A stretch of DNA of 64,000 bases from Georgenia satyanarayanai (GTDB taxonomy: Bacteria; Actinomycetota; Actinomycetes; Actinomycetales; Actinomycetaceae), in contig NZ_JAMBNZ010000006.1 in NCBI RefSeq assembly GCF_023715365.1, positions 62,001 through 126,000 of the forward strand. Direction: 5' to 3'. The notes below the pieces were generated by a model that ran no database searches, had not been told where the DNA came from, and saw only the letters and a program-made list of their open reading frames with translations. The first letter of the stretch is position 1, and each line of letters opens with the position of its first letter. The translations under genes and the position numbers were made by a program. Of the stretch, positions 7,195 through 14,660 are shown in pieces.

Positions 7195-8706
7195 TCATCT
7201 GATGCCGCGCATCGCCCGCGTGATCCGCGGGGCGAGCGCGAGCAGGACCAGGCCGATGCCGATGGTCACGGCGCCCAGGGTCCCGAAGTAGGCCACCTCG
7301 TTGTCCTCGCTGTAGAAGGAGGCGAGCGAGCCGGACAGCGCGGTGCCCAGCGCCACGGACAGGTAGAACAGCGAGACCATGAGCACCGGGTAGGCCTTGG
7401 GCGCGAGCTTGGTGGACAGGGACAGGCCCACCGGGGAGAGCAGGAGCTCACCGCAGGTCGCGACGAGCATGATGAGCGCGATCCACAGCACGGGCACCGC
7501 CGCCGTGCCGGCCATGGGCAGGAAGACGAGGAAGGCCGCGCCCATGAGCATGACGCCGAGGCTGAACTTCACCGGCGTCGTCGGCTGACGGCGTCCGAGC
7601 CGGGTCCACAGGGCCGCGAAGACCGGCGCGAGGACGATGATGAAGAAGGGGTTGAAGGACTGTGCCCACGGGATCGGCATGGTCCAGTCGCCGATCAGCG
7701 GCAGGGTGAAGTCCCGGTCCAGGCGCGTCTCGGAGTAGATCGTGATGACGGTGAACTGCTGCTGGAACAGCGCCCAGAAGGCCACCGAGCCGATGAACAT
7801 CGGGATGAAGGAGACGACCCGCGAGTGCTCGTCCCCCTGCACCTTCTGGCTCGTGAGGAGGATGGCGAAGAGCACGACGGCAGCGACGGCGGTGGCGACG
7901 ACGACGACGTCGGCCAGGTTGCCGGGGGTGAGGAGCCCGGTGAGGACGGCGACGACGAGGACGACGACGGCCCCGACGGCGATCGCCCCGTACCGCCCGT
8001 ACTGCTCGCGCGGCAGCGGGTCGGGCACGCGGCGGGTGGGGTGGGGCAGGTGGCGGCGGGCCAGGGAGTACTGGACCAGTCCGATGGCCATGCCGACGGC
8101 GGCGAGGCCGAAGCCGAGGTGGAAGCCCCAGCTCTCCTGGACCAGGCCGGTGAGGAGCGGGCCGAGCAGTCCGCCGATGTTGATCCCCATGTAGAAGATG
8201 GAGAAGCCGGCGTCACGGCGGGGGTCGTCGGCCGTGTACAGGGCGCCGACGAGGTTGGTGATCGTCGCCTTGAGGCCGCCGGAGCCGATCGCGACGAGGA
8301 TGAGACCGGCGCCGAGACCGACGACGCCCGGCACGACCGCCAGCGCGACGTGTCCCAGCATGATGAGGACGGCGCTGACGTACATCGTGCGCTCGGAGCC
8401 GAGCAGACGGTCGGCCACCCAGCCGCCGAGGATGGAGAAGAGGTAGACGGACCCGCCGTAGGCGCCGACGATCCCGGCGGCGACCGTCCGGTCGATCCCC
8501 AGACCACCCTGCGTGGTCTGGAAGTACATGTAGAGCAGGACGATGCCCTGCATGCCGTAGAAGGAGAACCGCTCCCACAGCTCGACGGAGAACAGGTTCG
8601 CCAGGCCGCGGGGCTGCCCGAGGAAGCCACCGACCTCACTGGTGCGCCCCGGAGCTGCGGGGGACGTGCTTGCGGTCGCCGGGTCCTCGGAAGCCATGGG
8701 TGCCAT
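7195..8706 (-). CDS. POT family proton-dependent oligopeptide transporter
   Basis: The 503-residue product is a multi-span membrane symporter that imports di- and tripeptides with protons. The first helix carries the POT signature ELWERFSFYG (E-x-x-E-R-F) near residue 40. It is followed by the YGGSVYLFSILGGWVADRLLG region of helix 2 and the FSIFYMGINIGGLLGP motif typical of PTR2 proteins. The length is typical (about 500). Possible ATG starts are 8706 and 8697; GGGAG lies about ten bases before 8706. The gene is monocistronic and faces the signal peptidase gene's 3' end, 32 bp upstream. Peptide uptake fits an organism that degrades polymers outside the cell, but the exact substrates are not readable. 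Confidence 0.88.
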   Translation of the reverse strand: MAPMASEDPATASTSPAAPGRTSEVGGFLGQPRGLANLFSVELWERFSFYGMQGIVLLYMYFQTTQGGLGIDRTVAAGIVGAYGGSVYLFSILGGWVADRLLGSERTMYVSAVLIMLGHVALAVVPGVVGLGAGLILVAIGSGGLKATITNLVGALYTADDPRRDAGFSIFYMGINIGGLLGPLLTGLVQESWGFHLGFGLAAVGMAIGLVQYSLARRHLPHPTRRVPDPLPREQYGRYGAIAVGAVVVLVVAVLTGLLTPGNLADVVVVATAVAAVVLFAILLTSQKVQGDEHSRVVSFIPMFIGSVAFWALFQQQFTVITIYSETRLDRDFTLPLIGDWTMPIPWAQSFNPFFIIVLAPVFAALWTRLGRRQPTTPVKFSLGVMLMGAAFLVFLPMAGTAAVPVLWIALIMLVATCGELLLSPVGLSLSTKLAPKAYPVLMVSLFYLSVALGTALSGSLASFYSEDNEVAYFGTLGAVTIGIGLVLLALAPRITRAMRGIR

Positions 8707-8738
8707 GCTCCGCCTGCTCCCGGAGTGACGCAATCGGC

Positions 8739-9410
8739 TCAGGGCGTGGCGGGGGCGCGCGTGGTGAAGGTCATAGGTGAGCTGACGGAGGAGCTGAAGG
8801 TCGCGTCGACGCCGCCTGTCGAGGGGACAGCCACCGCGAGGAGCGCGGCCGCGGCCACCTGGCCCCACGCACGCCTCGGGGCCGCGTGGGCCGGGATCCG
8901 GCGGCAGCCGTCGAGCTCGCGGACCCGGCTGAGCAGGAGGCAGGCCCCCAGCCCGAGGACGGTGAGCGCCACGGGCAGGTACCGGCCCTGCACCGCCCAC
9001 GCGTACGGCAGCCCGACCCAGGGAACGCGCAGCACCCCGACGCCGTGGACGGCGTCCGCCGCGACGTGCAGGGTGTCCGGCGCCGCGTTCGCGTCGCCGC
9101 GCAGGACGAGGCCGCCGTCGTCATCGGTGCTGTCGAAGCGGTGGAGGAGCCGGCTGCCCTGCTCGCCGGGGGCATCGGCGAGCAGGACCTGGCCCGGACG
9201 TAAGCGGCTCGCGGGGACCTCGCGGGTGACGACGACGTCACCTGTGCGGATCGCCGGCTCCATCGAGCCGCTGAGCACGACGGCGGGCTGCCAGCCGATG
9301 AGGACCGGCAGCACCGTCCAGACGAGGAGGCCGGCGAAGGTGGCGAGCACTGACCGCGCGACCAGGGCGGTGGTGTGCCGAACCCACCGGTTCGGGGGCG
9401 CCTCGCTCAC
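8739..9410 (-). CDS. sipW: SipW-type signal peptidase I
   Basis: This 223-residue membrane protease removes signal peptides. After an N-terminal anchor (residues 18-38) comes SGSMEPAIRTGD with the nucleophile Ser. Instead of the Lys of ordinary bacterial enzymes, the region RLLHRF supplies a His, as in SipW and ER-type peptidases, and LRGDANAAPD carries the conserved GDxN..D box. A second hydrophobic segment follows near residue 150. The gene lies 28 bp downstream of a TasA-like gene, which is the usual partner whose non-standard signal peptide needs SipW. The two are probably cotranscribed. I am confident of the type; the symbol is by family. Confidence 0.82.
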   Translation of the reverse strand: MSEAPPNRWVRHTTALVARSVLATFAGLLVWTVLPVLIGWQPAVVLSGSMEPAIRTGDVVVTREVPASRLRPGQVLLADAPGEQGSRLLHRFDSTDDDGGLVLRGDANAAPDTLHVAADAVHGVGVLRVPWVGLPYAWAVQGRYLPVALTVLGLGACLLLSRVRELDGCRRIPAHAAPRRAWGQVAAAALLAVAVPSTGGVDATFSSSVSSPMTFTTRAPATP

Positions 9411-9438
9411 GGCGTGCTCCTTCCTGCGGCGCGAACGA

Positions 9439-10065
9439 TCAGCGGGTGCTGGTCGCCTCGGCGACGAAGCTGAGGCGCACCTGCTGGCCCTGGACTGACG
9501 GCGGGGCGTCGTCCTTCACCCTGTAGGTGAAGCGGAAGGTGCCCTTCATGTTGCTGTCCCCGGCGACGTCGTAACGCATCGGGGTGTTCGCCTCGCCGTG
9601 CGTCGACGCGAAACCGGCCAGCGTCCCGGTGTAGAGCGTTCCCGTGGGGCCAGCACCTAACTCATCACCCTCGTTGCCCTCGATCGTGATGACGATGTTG
9701 TCGGCCAAGGTGTTGCCGGTGGCGCTGACCTGCTCGAGGGACTGGCCGCCCCCCGTCGGCGCGAGCACGGCGAAGTCCGCGCCGTAGACCTTGACCGCGG
9801 CGTCGAGGGTGCCTTCGTAGGTGACGGTGATCTCCTGGGAGCCAGTCGACCCGGGGACGAGGTCCGCGGCGGTGAACAGCGCGGCGTCCTGGTCGTCGTC
9901 GGTGATCGTGACAGAGCCGGCGGTCCACGAGTTTCCGGCGTTCTCCGTGGTGTCGGTGAAGGCCGCGTAGGACGCCTGCCAGACGAGCACCGCGCTGATG
10001 ACGAAGCCGAGCGGGACTGCCAGCCACCTTGCGTAGCGTGCCGATCGGGAAGATGTCGAAGCCAT
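9439..10065 (-). CDS. TasA-like secreted protein with SipW-type signal peptide
   Basis: The 208-residue product has a basic N-terminus, a hydrophobic core and the junction YAAFTDTTENAGNSW near residue 35. That A-x-F-T-D-x-x-x-N-x-G-N pattern is typical of the alternate signal peptide cut by SipW in TasA/camelysin proteins. The mature domain is Thr/Gly/Asp-rich and all-beta in appearance, as in TasA, which assembles extracellular fibres in Bacillus. The ATG at 10065 has GGAGGGAA five bases upstream; an in-frame ATG at 10080 lacks this spacing. The matching peptidase follows directly. Whether this protein forms fibres is inference. Confidence 0.75.
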   Translation of the reverse strand: MASTSSRSARYARWLAVPLGFVISAVLVWQASYAAFTDTTENAGNSWTAGSVTITDDDQDAALFTAADLVPGSTGSQEITVTYEGTLDAAVKVYGADFAVLAPTGGGQSLEQVSATGNTLADNIVITIEGNEGDELGAGPTGTLYTGTLAGFASTHGEANTPMRYDVAGDSNMKGTFRFTYRVKDDAPPSVQGQQVRLSFVAEATSTR

Positions 10066-10259
10066 TGGGGTTCCCTCCATGGGAGTCACCGGGCGTACCC
10101 GGGAGTCGCGATCCATGCGAACAAATGAAGTCTGCGACGGGGTGATGGAGGGTGCAAGGCCTTTCGACCGTGATCTCACTCATACTTTAGGAGGAGCGTC
10201 ACGGACGGATCGTTACTACTTATGAAGGGTATCCGATGTCGTCGGGGCTGGAAAGTCCC

Positions 10260-11243
10260 TCAGAGCAGCTCGGCACGGAGCTGGTCGACCGGCTTGGGCG
10301 AGAGGAGCGACGGCGCGACGTCGAGCACCGTGAGGGCGCCGGTCTCGCCCCGCTCGTTGAGCCGGGCGGCGGCGCGGGCGTAGGCGACCAGCACGCTCGC
10401 GGTGAACTCGGGGTTGCTCCCCAGCCGGAGCCGGTACTCGACCACCTGGTCGTGGCCACCACCGGTGGTGCCGCTGCGGATGACGAAGCCGCCGTGGGGC
10501 ATGTGCGCGTGCTCGTGCGCGAGCGCCTCGGCACTGATGACGGTGACGGTGGTGTCGTAGTCGGCGAAGTAGTGCGGCATCGTGACGACGGCCTGCTCCA
10601 CCTCCGCGGCGTCGGCGCCGTCCTCGAGGACGACGTAGCACTCGCGAGTGTGCTTCTCGCGGGTGCTGAGCGCCGGTCGCGAGCCGCTGCGGACCGCGTC
10701 GACGGCCGCGGGCGAGGGGACCGTGTACTGGACGCCGGCAGCGACCCCAGGAACGCGGCGTAGCGCGTCCGAGTGCCCCTGGCTCAGTCCCGGTCCCCAG
10801 AAGGTGTACGTCTCGCCCTCGGGAAGGAGCGCCTCACCGAGGAGCCGGTTGAGGGAGAACATCCCCGGGTCCCAGCCGACCGCGACGATCGAGGTGTTGC
10901 CCCCGGCCCGTGCCGCGGCGTCGACGGCTGCGACGTACTCGGGGATGCGGGCGTGGGTGTCGAAGCTGTCGACGGTGGTGAAGTGGGCGGCCAGCTCGGG
11001 TCCCTGCTGCGGCAGGTCGTCCTTGGAGCCGCCGCACAGGACGAGGACGTCCACCTCGTCACGGTGGTCGAGCAGCTCGTCCCAGGGCAGGACAGGGGTC
11101 TGCGGCGTGGGCGGCTCGATCGTCGTGGGGTCGCGGCGGGTGAAGACGGCGTGCAGCGTCATGTCGGCGTTCTGCCCGACGGCGGCTGCCACGCCCCTGC
11201 CGAGGTTGCCGTAGCCGGCGATCGCGATGCGTCGCTGTCCCAT
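10260..11243 (-). CDS. ddh: meso-diaminopimelate dehydrogenase
   Basis: This NADPH-dependent enzyme makes meso-diaminopimelate directly from tetrahydrodipicolinate and ammonia, giving lysine and peptidoglycan precursors in one step. The 327-residue product has the N-terminal Rossmann motif GYGNLGRGV, the strand VLVLCGGSKDDLP, the segment GWDPGMFSLNR, then FWGPGLSQGHSDALRR, a block nearly invariant in Corynebacterium-type Ddh. Later GMPHGG- and TGG-like motifs occur (MPHGGFVIRSGTTGGG). The length matches the family (about 320). The start at 11243 (ATG) precedes the Rossmann strand by four residues and has AGGA upstream. It is monocistronic. It suggests DAP-type lysine biosynthesis, though the wall type cannot be concluded. 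Confidence 0.93.
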   Translation of the reverse strand: MGQRRIAIAGYGNLGRGVAAAVGQNADMTLHAVFTRRDPTTIEPPTPQTPVLPWDELLDHRDEVDVLVLCGGSKDDLPQQGPELAAHFTTVDSFDTHARIPEYVAAVDAAARAGGNTSIVAVGWDPGMFSLNRLLGEALLPEGETYTFWGPGLSQGHSDALRRVPGVAAGVQYTVPSPAAVDAVRSGSRPALSTREKHTRECYVVLEDGADAAEVEQAVVTMPHYFADYDTTVTVISAEALAHEHAHMPHGGFVIRSGTTGGGHDQVVEYRLRLGSNPEFTASVLVAYARAAARLNERGETGALTVLDVAPSLLSPKPVDQLRAELL

Positions 11244-11425
11244 GGGTCCTGCCCTTTCCCTCCGGTGGTGGTCCGCACCCACCGTACGCACGGCCACGCG
11301 CCCCGTGCGCGTGCGCCCACCTGTCGACGACGCGCGCGAAAGCACCGTCCGGCCGGGCCACGAACCGGTAACCTCCCCGAAGGCTGGCTCTCGTCGGCCG
11401 TCTCCGTCTTCCCCTGGAGCCCCGC

Positions 11426-12412
11426 ATGAGCGACCTCGCGGTCGACACCTCCGCGCTGCGCAAGACCTACCGCCGTCGCGGCGGCGGCAGCGTCGGCGTC
11501 GAGAACCTCGACCTCCACGTCCCGGTCGGCGGTGTCCACGGCTTCCTCGGTCCCAACGGCTCGGGGAAGACGACGACGATCCGCATGCTCCTCGGTCTCA
11601 TCCGCCCGGACTCTGGGACGATGCGGATCTTCGACCAGGAGGTCCCCAAGCGGCTGCCCGACGTCATCGGCCGGGTCGGCGCGATCGTCGAGTCCCCCAA
11701 GTTCTTCCCCACCTTCACCGCGCGCCGCAACCTCGAGCTGCTCGCCGGTGCCATCGGGGCGCCACGCGGCCGGGTGGACGAGGTGCTGGAGTCGACGGCG
11801 CTCGCGGAGCGGGCCGGGGACCGGTACAAGACCTACTCCCTGGGCATGAAGCAGCGCCTGGCCATCGCCGCCACGCTCCTCAAGTCACCCGATCTGCTCA
11901 TCTTCGACGAGCCGACCAACGGCCTGGACCCCGGCGGCATCCGGGAGATCCGCGAGACGATGCGCCGTCTCGGCGACGAGGGCCGCACCGTCCTCGTCTC
12001 CAGCCACATCCTCGCCGAGGTCGAGCAGGTCGCCGACACCGTCTCCATCATCGGGCGTGGACGGCTGCTCGCCGAGGGGCGGGTGGCCGACGTCATCGGC
12101 TCCCGCTCCGAGGCGGGCGCGATCAAGGTGGGCGTCGTCGACCTCGCGGCGGCCGAGCAGGTCCTCACCCGTGCCGGTCTGCGGGTCCGCGTCGACGGCG
12201 GCCTGCTGCGGGTGCGCGGGGTGCAGGACCCGGCACGGGTCACCGAGCTGCTCGCCCAGCAGGGCTTGTATGTCAACGAGCTCACCGCCGAGCGGGTCGA
12301 CCTCGAGCGCGTCTTTCTCGACCTCACCGCCGGCCAGGGCCTGGACGAGGGCTCCGGCGGTCGTCACGGCCGAGCGCCCGGCCCGACGACGGGCGGCGGT
12401 GACCCCGCATGA
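11426..12412 (+). CDS. ABC transporter ATP-binding protein
   Basis: The 328-residue ATPase powers the permease encoded immediately downstream. Walker A is GPNGSGKTTT (near residue 45), the signature is YSLGMKQRLAIA, Walker B is LLIFDEPTNGLDP, and the H-loop is SSHILAEVEQ. The C-terminal 100 residues form the extra domain seen in DrrA/bacitracin-type (ABC-2) exporters. It overlaps the permease start by four bases (ATGA), so translation is coupled. The start at 11426 is the ATG preceding the conserved domain, about 180 bp from the divergent ddh start. The exported substrate is unknown; lipids or drugs are typical for this class. Confidence 0.88.
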   Translation: MSDLAVDTSALRKTYRRRGGGSVGVENLDLHVPVGGVHGFLGPNGSGKTTTIRMLLGLIRPDSGTMRIFDQEVPKRLPDVIGRVGAIVESPKFFPTFTARRNLELLAGAIGAPRGRVDEVLESTALAERAGDRYKTYSLGMKQRLAIAATLLKSPDLLIFDEPTNGLDPGGIREIRETMRRLGDEGRTVLVSSHILAEVEQVADTVSIIGRGRLLAEGRVADVIGSRSEAGAIKVGVVDLAAAEQVLTRAGLRVRVDGGLLRVRGVQDPARVTELLAQQGLYVNELTAERVDLERVFLDLTAGQGLDEGSGGRHGRAPGPTTGGGDPA

Positions 12413-13398
12413 TGCGGCTCCTGCGCGTCGAGCTCCGCCGGCTGTTCTCCCGGCGCCTCGTCGTCCTCACGATGCTCGGTGCGCTCGCGGCGTCCCTGCT
12501 CGTCCTGTGGGCGGCGTGGGACTCCTCCCAGCCGATGTCCGACGCGGACCTCACGCTCGCTGAGGAGATGTACGAGCAGGACCTGGCGTACTGGGAGGAG
12601 CACGGCGAGGAGGACATGGCCCAGTGCCTGGAGGACGAGGCCGCGGAGGCCGAGCGCCTCGGTGAGGACGTGGACTGGGGCTGCGAGGGCATGACGGCAC
12701 CGGAGCGCGAGTGGTACGTCTTCACCGCCTCGCCGCTGGCGGAGACGTTGCCCTCCTCGCTGAGCGCCGCCTCGACCTTCCTCCTGTTCGCGGTCGGCCT
12801 CGTCGGGGCGACCTTCACGGCGGCGGAGATCAGCACCGGCGCCATGAGCACCTGGCTGAGCTTCGAGCCGCGGCGCCTGCGGGTGTACGCCTCCAAGCTG
12901 TCCGCGGCTGCCGTCGGCGTGGTGCCGGTGGCGGTGCTCTCCGTCGCCGTCGTCACCGCCGGCTCCTGGCTGATCGCCGACCACTTCGAGCTCGCGTCCG
13001 GGATGGGCGCCGCCCAGTGGACCGACACCGCGTGGATGGTGCTGCGGATCCTCGGTCTCGCGGTGATGGGCGCGCTCGTGGGCGCCGCGCTGGGCTTCCT
13101 GCTGCGGCACACGGCCGGCGTCCTGGGCGTCGTGGTCGTCGGCTTCATCGCCAGCCAGATGCTCCAGGGACTCGTGCCGCGGACCGCTCCCTGGATGCCG
13201 GTCACGAACGTCGACGGATGGGTCCGGCACGGGACGACGTACTACACCGAGGAGTGCACGACCGACACCGGCGGCACGATGTGCGAGCTCACGGAGCATG
13301 CGCTGGCCTTCGGGCACAGCGCGGTCTACGTGCTTGTCCTCACCGCCGTCGTCGTCGTCCTCGGCGCCGTCGTCTTCCGCCGCCGCGACGCCGTCTGA
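12409..13398 (+). CDS. ABC-2 type transporter permease
   Basis: The 329-residue membrane protein is the channel partner of the preceding ATPase. A first span lies at residues 20-40. A large acidic outside loop (about 45-110) contains two Cys. Further spans follow near 120-145, 160-185, 210-235, 235-255 and 300-325. Near residue 285 another Cys pair occurs in an acidic loop, which could form disulfides outside the cell. The start ATG overlaps the ATPase stop. The gene ends 6 bp before a convergent ATPase gene, leaving no room for a classical terminator. The substrate cannot be inferred. Confidence 0.82.
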   Translation: MMRLLRVELRRLFSRRLVVLTMLGALAASLLVLWAAWDSSQPMSDADLTLAEEMYEQDLAYWEEHGEEDMAQCLEDEAAEAERLGEDVDWGCEGMTAPEREWYVFTASPLAETLPSSLSAASTFLLFAVGLVGATFTAAEISTGAMSTWLSFEPRRLRVYASKLSAAAVGVVPVAVLSVAVVTAGSWLIADHFELASGMGAAQWTDTAWMVLRILGLAVMGALVGAALGFLLRHTAGVLGVVVVGFIASQMLQGLVPRTAPWMPVTNVDGWVRHGTTYYTEECTTDTGGTMCELTEHALAFGHSAVYVLVLTAVVVVLGAVVFRRRDAV

Positions 13399-13404
13399 GC
13401 CGGT

Positions 13405-14394
13405 TCAGCGGGCGCGGGCGATCTCCGCGGCGAAGCGCTCGAGCGCAAGCTCCCCGACGACGTCCTCGGCCAGCAGGGGCAGCTGCACGAGCGGGACGTG
13501 CGGCAGCGCGGCGCGGACGGTGTCCAGGTGCACCTCCTCCTGCGCGTGCCGCCGGGCGAGGAAGTCGCCCCGGTCCGCGGGGGAGCGCTTGTTGACGACG
13601 AGCGCTCCGACCTCGACGCCGGAGCGCAGCAGCTTCCCGTAGAGCTCGACCGTCTCCAGGGCCGGGAGCCGTTCGGCGGCGAGCACGATGACGAAGGCGG
13701 TGCGGTCTCCGTCGGCCAGCAGGTCCCGCAGTGCGGTGAAACGGGTCCGGCGGCGCAGGAGGATCCGCCGGATCTCCTGGTCGCGGTCCTCCCGGCGGTC
13801 CCGCCGCCGCCCGGTGCCGACGACGGCCGCCGCTGCGCCGTCGTCGTCCATCGCCCTCATCGCCGCCCCGAAGCGGGCGGAGCGGTCCTGCCGCCGCAGC
13901 AGTCCCTCGGTCCACGCGGACATCGTCTCGGGCAGCGTCATGAGGCGGGCGGTGTGGCCGGACGGCGCGGTGTCGAAGACGACGAGGTCGTGCTGCGGCT
14001 CCTCGAGGACCTCGGCGATCCGCTCGAGGACGGCGGCCTCGTGCGTCCCGGGGGCGTCCCGCGCGAGCTCGAGGTGCTTGGTCACCTCCCCGGACAGGTG
14101 CTCGGGCATGAGGCGACGCATGGTGTGCCCGACGGCGGCAAGGTGCTCATCGGTCGTCCTCGCCGGGTCGATCTCCAGCCCGTCGAGCCTGTCGGCGAGG
14201 GGGACGACGGCGTCACCGACGGTCCGCTGCCACAGGTGCCCGAGGTTGTGGGCCGGGTCGGTGGACACGACAAGCACCCGCCGCCCCGCCCGTGCCTGCG
14301 CGAGGGCGACGGCGGAGGCGACGGCCGTCTTCCCCACCCCGCCCTTGCCGCCGACGAACAGCACCTGGCGCCGCGCGGCCAGCTCTAGCAGCAC
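13405..14394 (-). CDS. ArsA/Get3-like ATPase in the cstA operon
   Basis: The 329-residue protein is a soluble SIMIBI-class ATPase. The deviant Walker A GGKGGVGKT is at residues 15-23, followed by the switch region VSTDPAHNLG, and Walker B VVFDTAPSGHT near 140. The family includes arsenite-pump ATPases and Get3, which deliver tail-anchored membrane proteins. No arsenic genes lie nearby. Instead it is the third gene of an operon with cstA and a small CC-ended protein, and its start overlaps the latter by 10 bp. I infer a role in assembly or control of the CstA transporter rather than metal resistance. Confidence 0.82.
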   Translation of the reverse strand: MLLELAARRQVLFVGGKGGVGKTAVASAVALAQARAGRRVLVVSTDPAHNLGHLWQRTVGDAVVPLADRLDGLEIDPARTTDEHLAAVGHTMRRLMPEHLSGEVTKHLELARDAPGTHEAAVLERIAEVLEEPQHDLVVFDTAPSGHTARLMTLPETMSAWTEGLLRRQDRSARFGAAMRAMDDDGAAAAVVGTGRRRDRREDRDQEIRRILLRRRTRFTALRDLLADGDRTAFVIVLAAERLPALETVELYGKLLRSGVEVGALVVNKRSPADRGDFLARRHAQEEVHLDTVRAALPHVPLVQLPLLAEDVVGELALERFAAEIARAR

Positions 14395-14660
14395 GAGAGG
14401 TGGTCCAGCGGCGAGCGGTCCATGCCCATGCGGCGGTGCCAGTCGTGGAAGCGGTCGTACATGACGGGCAGCAGCTCCACGGTGTAGTAGCTCGCGGGGT
14501 TGGGCACGCCGAGCGCCTCGGCGAGGACGATCATCATGAAGAGGTCGTCCTCGTCGCGCTGCGCGCGGGCGAAGGTGCGCCGGTACGGGCCGACGTAGAG
14601 CTCGCGCAGGCCTGCCGCGAGGCGGACCCGCGCGGGCGGGCGGGCGGGGTGCTCGCTCAC
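14385..14660 (-). CDS. cory-CC-star family small protein
   Basis: This 91-residue protein ends in two cysteines right before the stop (LDHLSCC). The central part RTFARAQRDEDDLFMMIVLAEALGVPNP and the YYTVELLPVMYDRFHDWHRRMG segment match what I remember of the cory-CC-star family, a small actinobacterial group encoded beside cstA and an ArsA-like ATPase, as here. It overlaps cstA by four bases upstream and the ATPase by ten downstream, so all three are translationally coupled. Function is unknown. The terminal Cys pair could bind metal, be lipidated or form a redox couple; none is proven. Confidence 0.78.
   Translation of the reverse strand: MSEHPARPPARVRLAAGLRELYVGPYRRTFARAQRDEDDLFMMIVLAEALGVPNPASYYTVELLPVMYDRFHDWHRRMGMDRSPLDHLSCC

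Noticed and set aside
7084-9498. Plus-strand open frame of 804 codons opposite the peptide transporter and signal peptidase
   Set aside because: Asp/Glu/Gly/Arg-rich, antisense to a POT transporter with full family motifs.
10066-10259. Cyclic-di-GMP riboswitch in the TasA-like gene leader
   Set aside because: The leader is long enough, but I could not find the conserved GEMM core or its two stems. Only ordinary GC-rich sequence was seen.
13405-14394. Arsenite efflux ATPase
   Set aside because: No arsB, arsR or arsD neighbours; the coupled genes are cstA and the CC-star protein, so a metalloid role is not supported.
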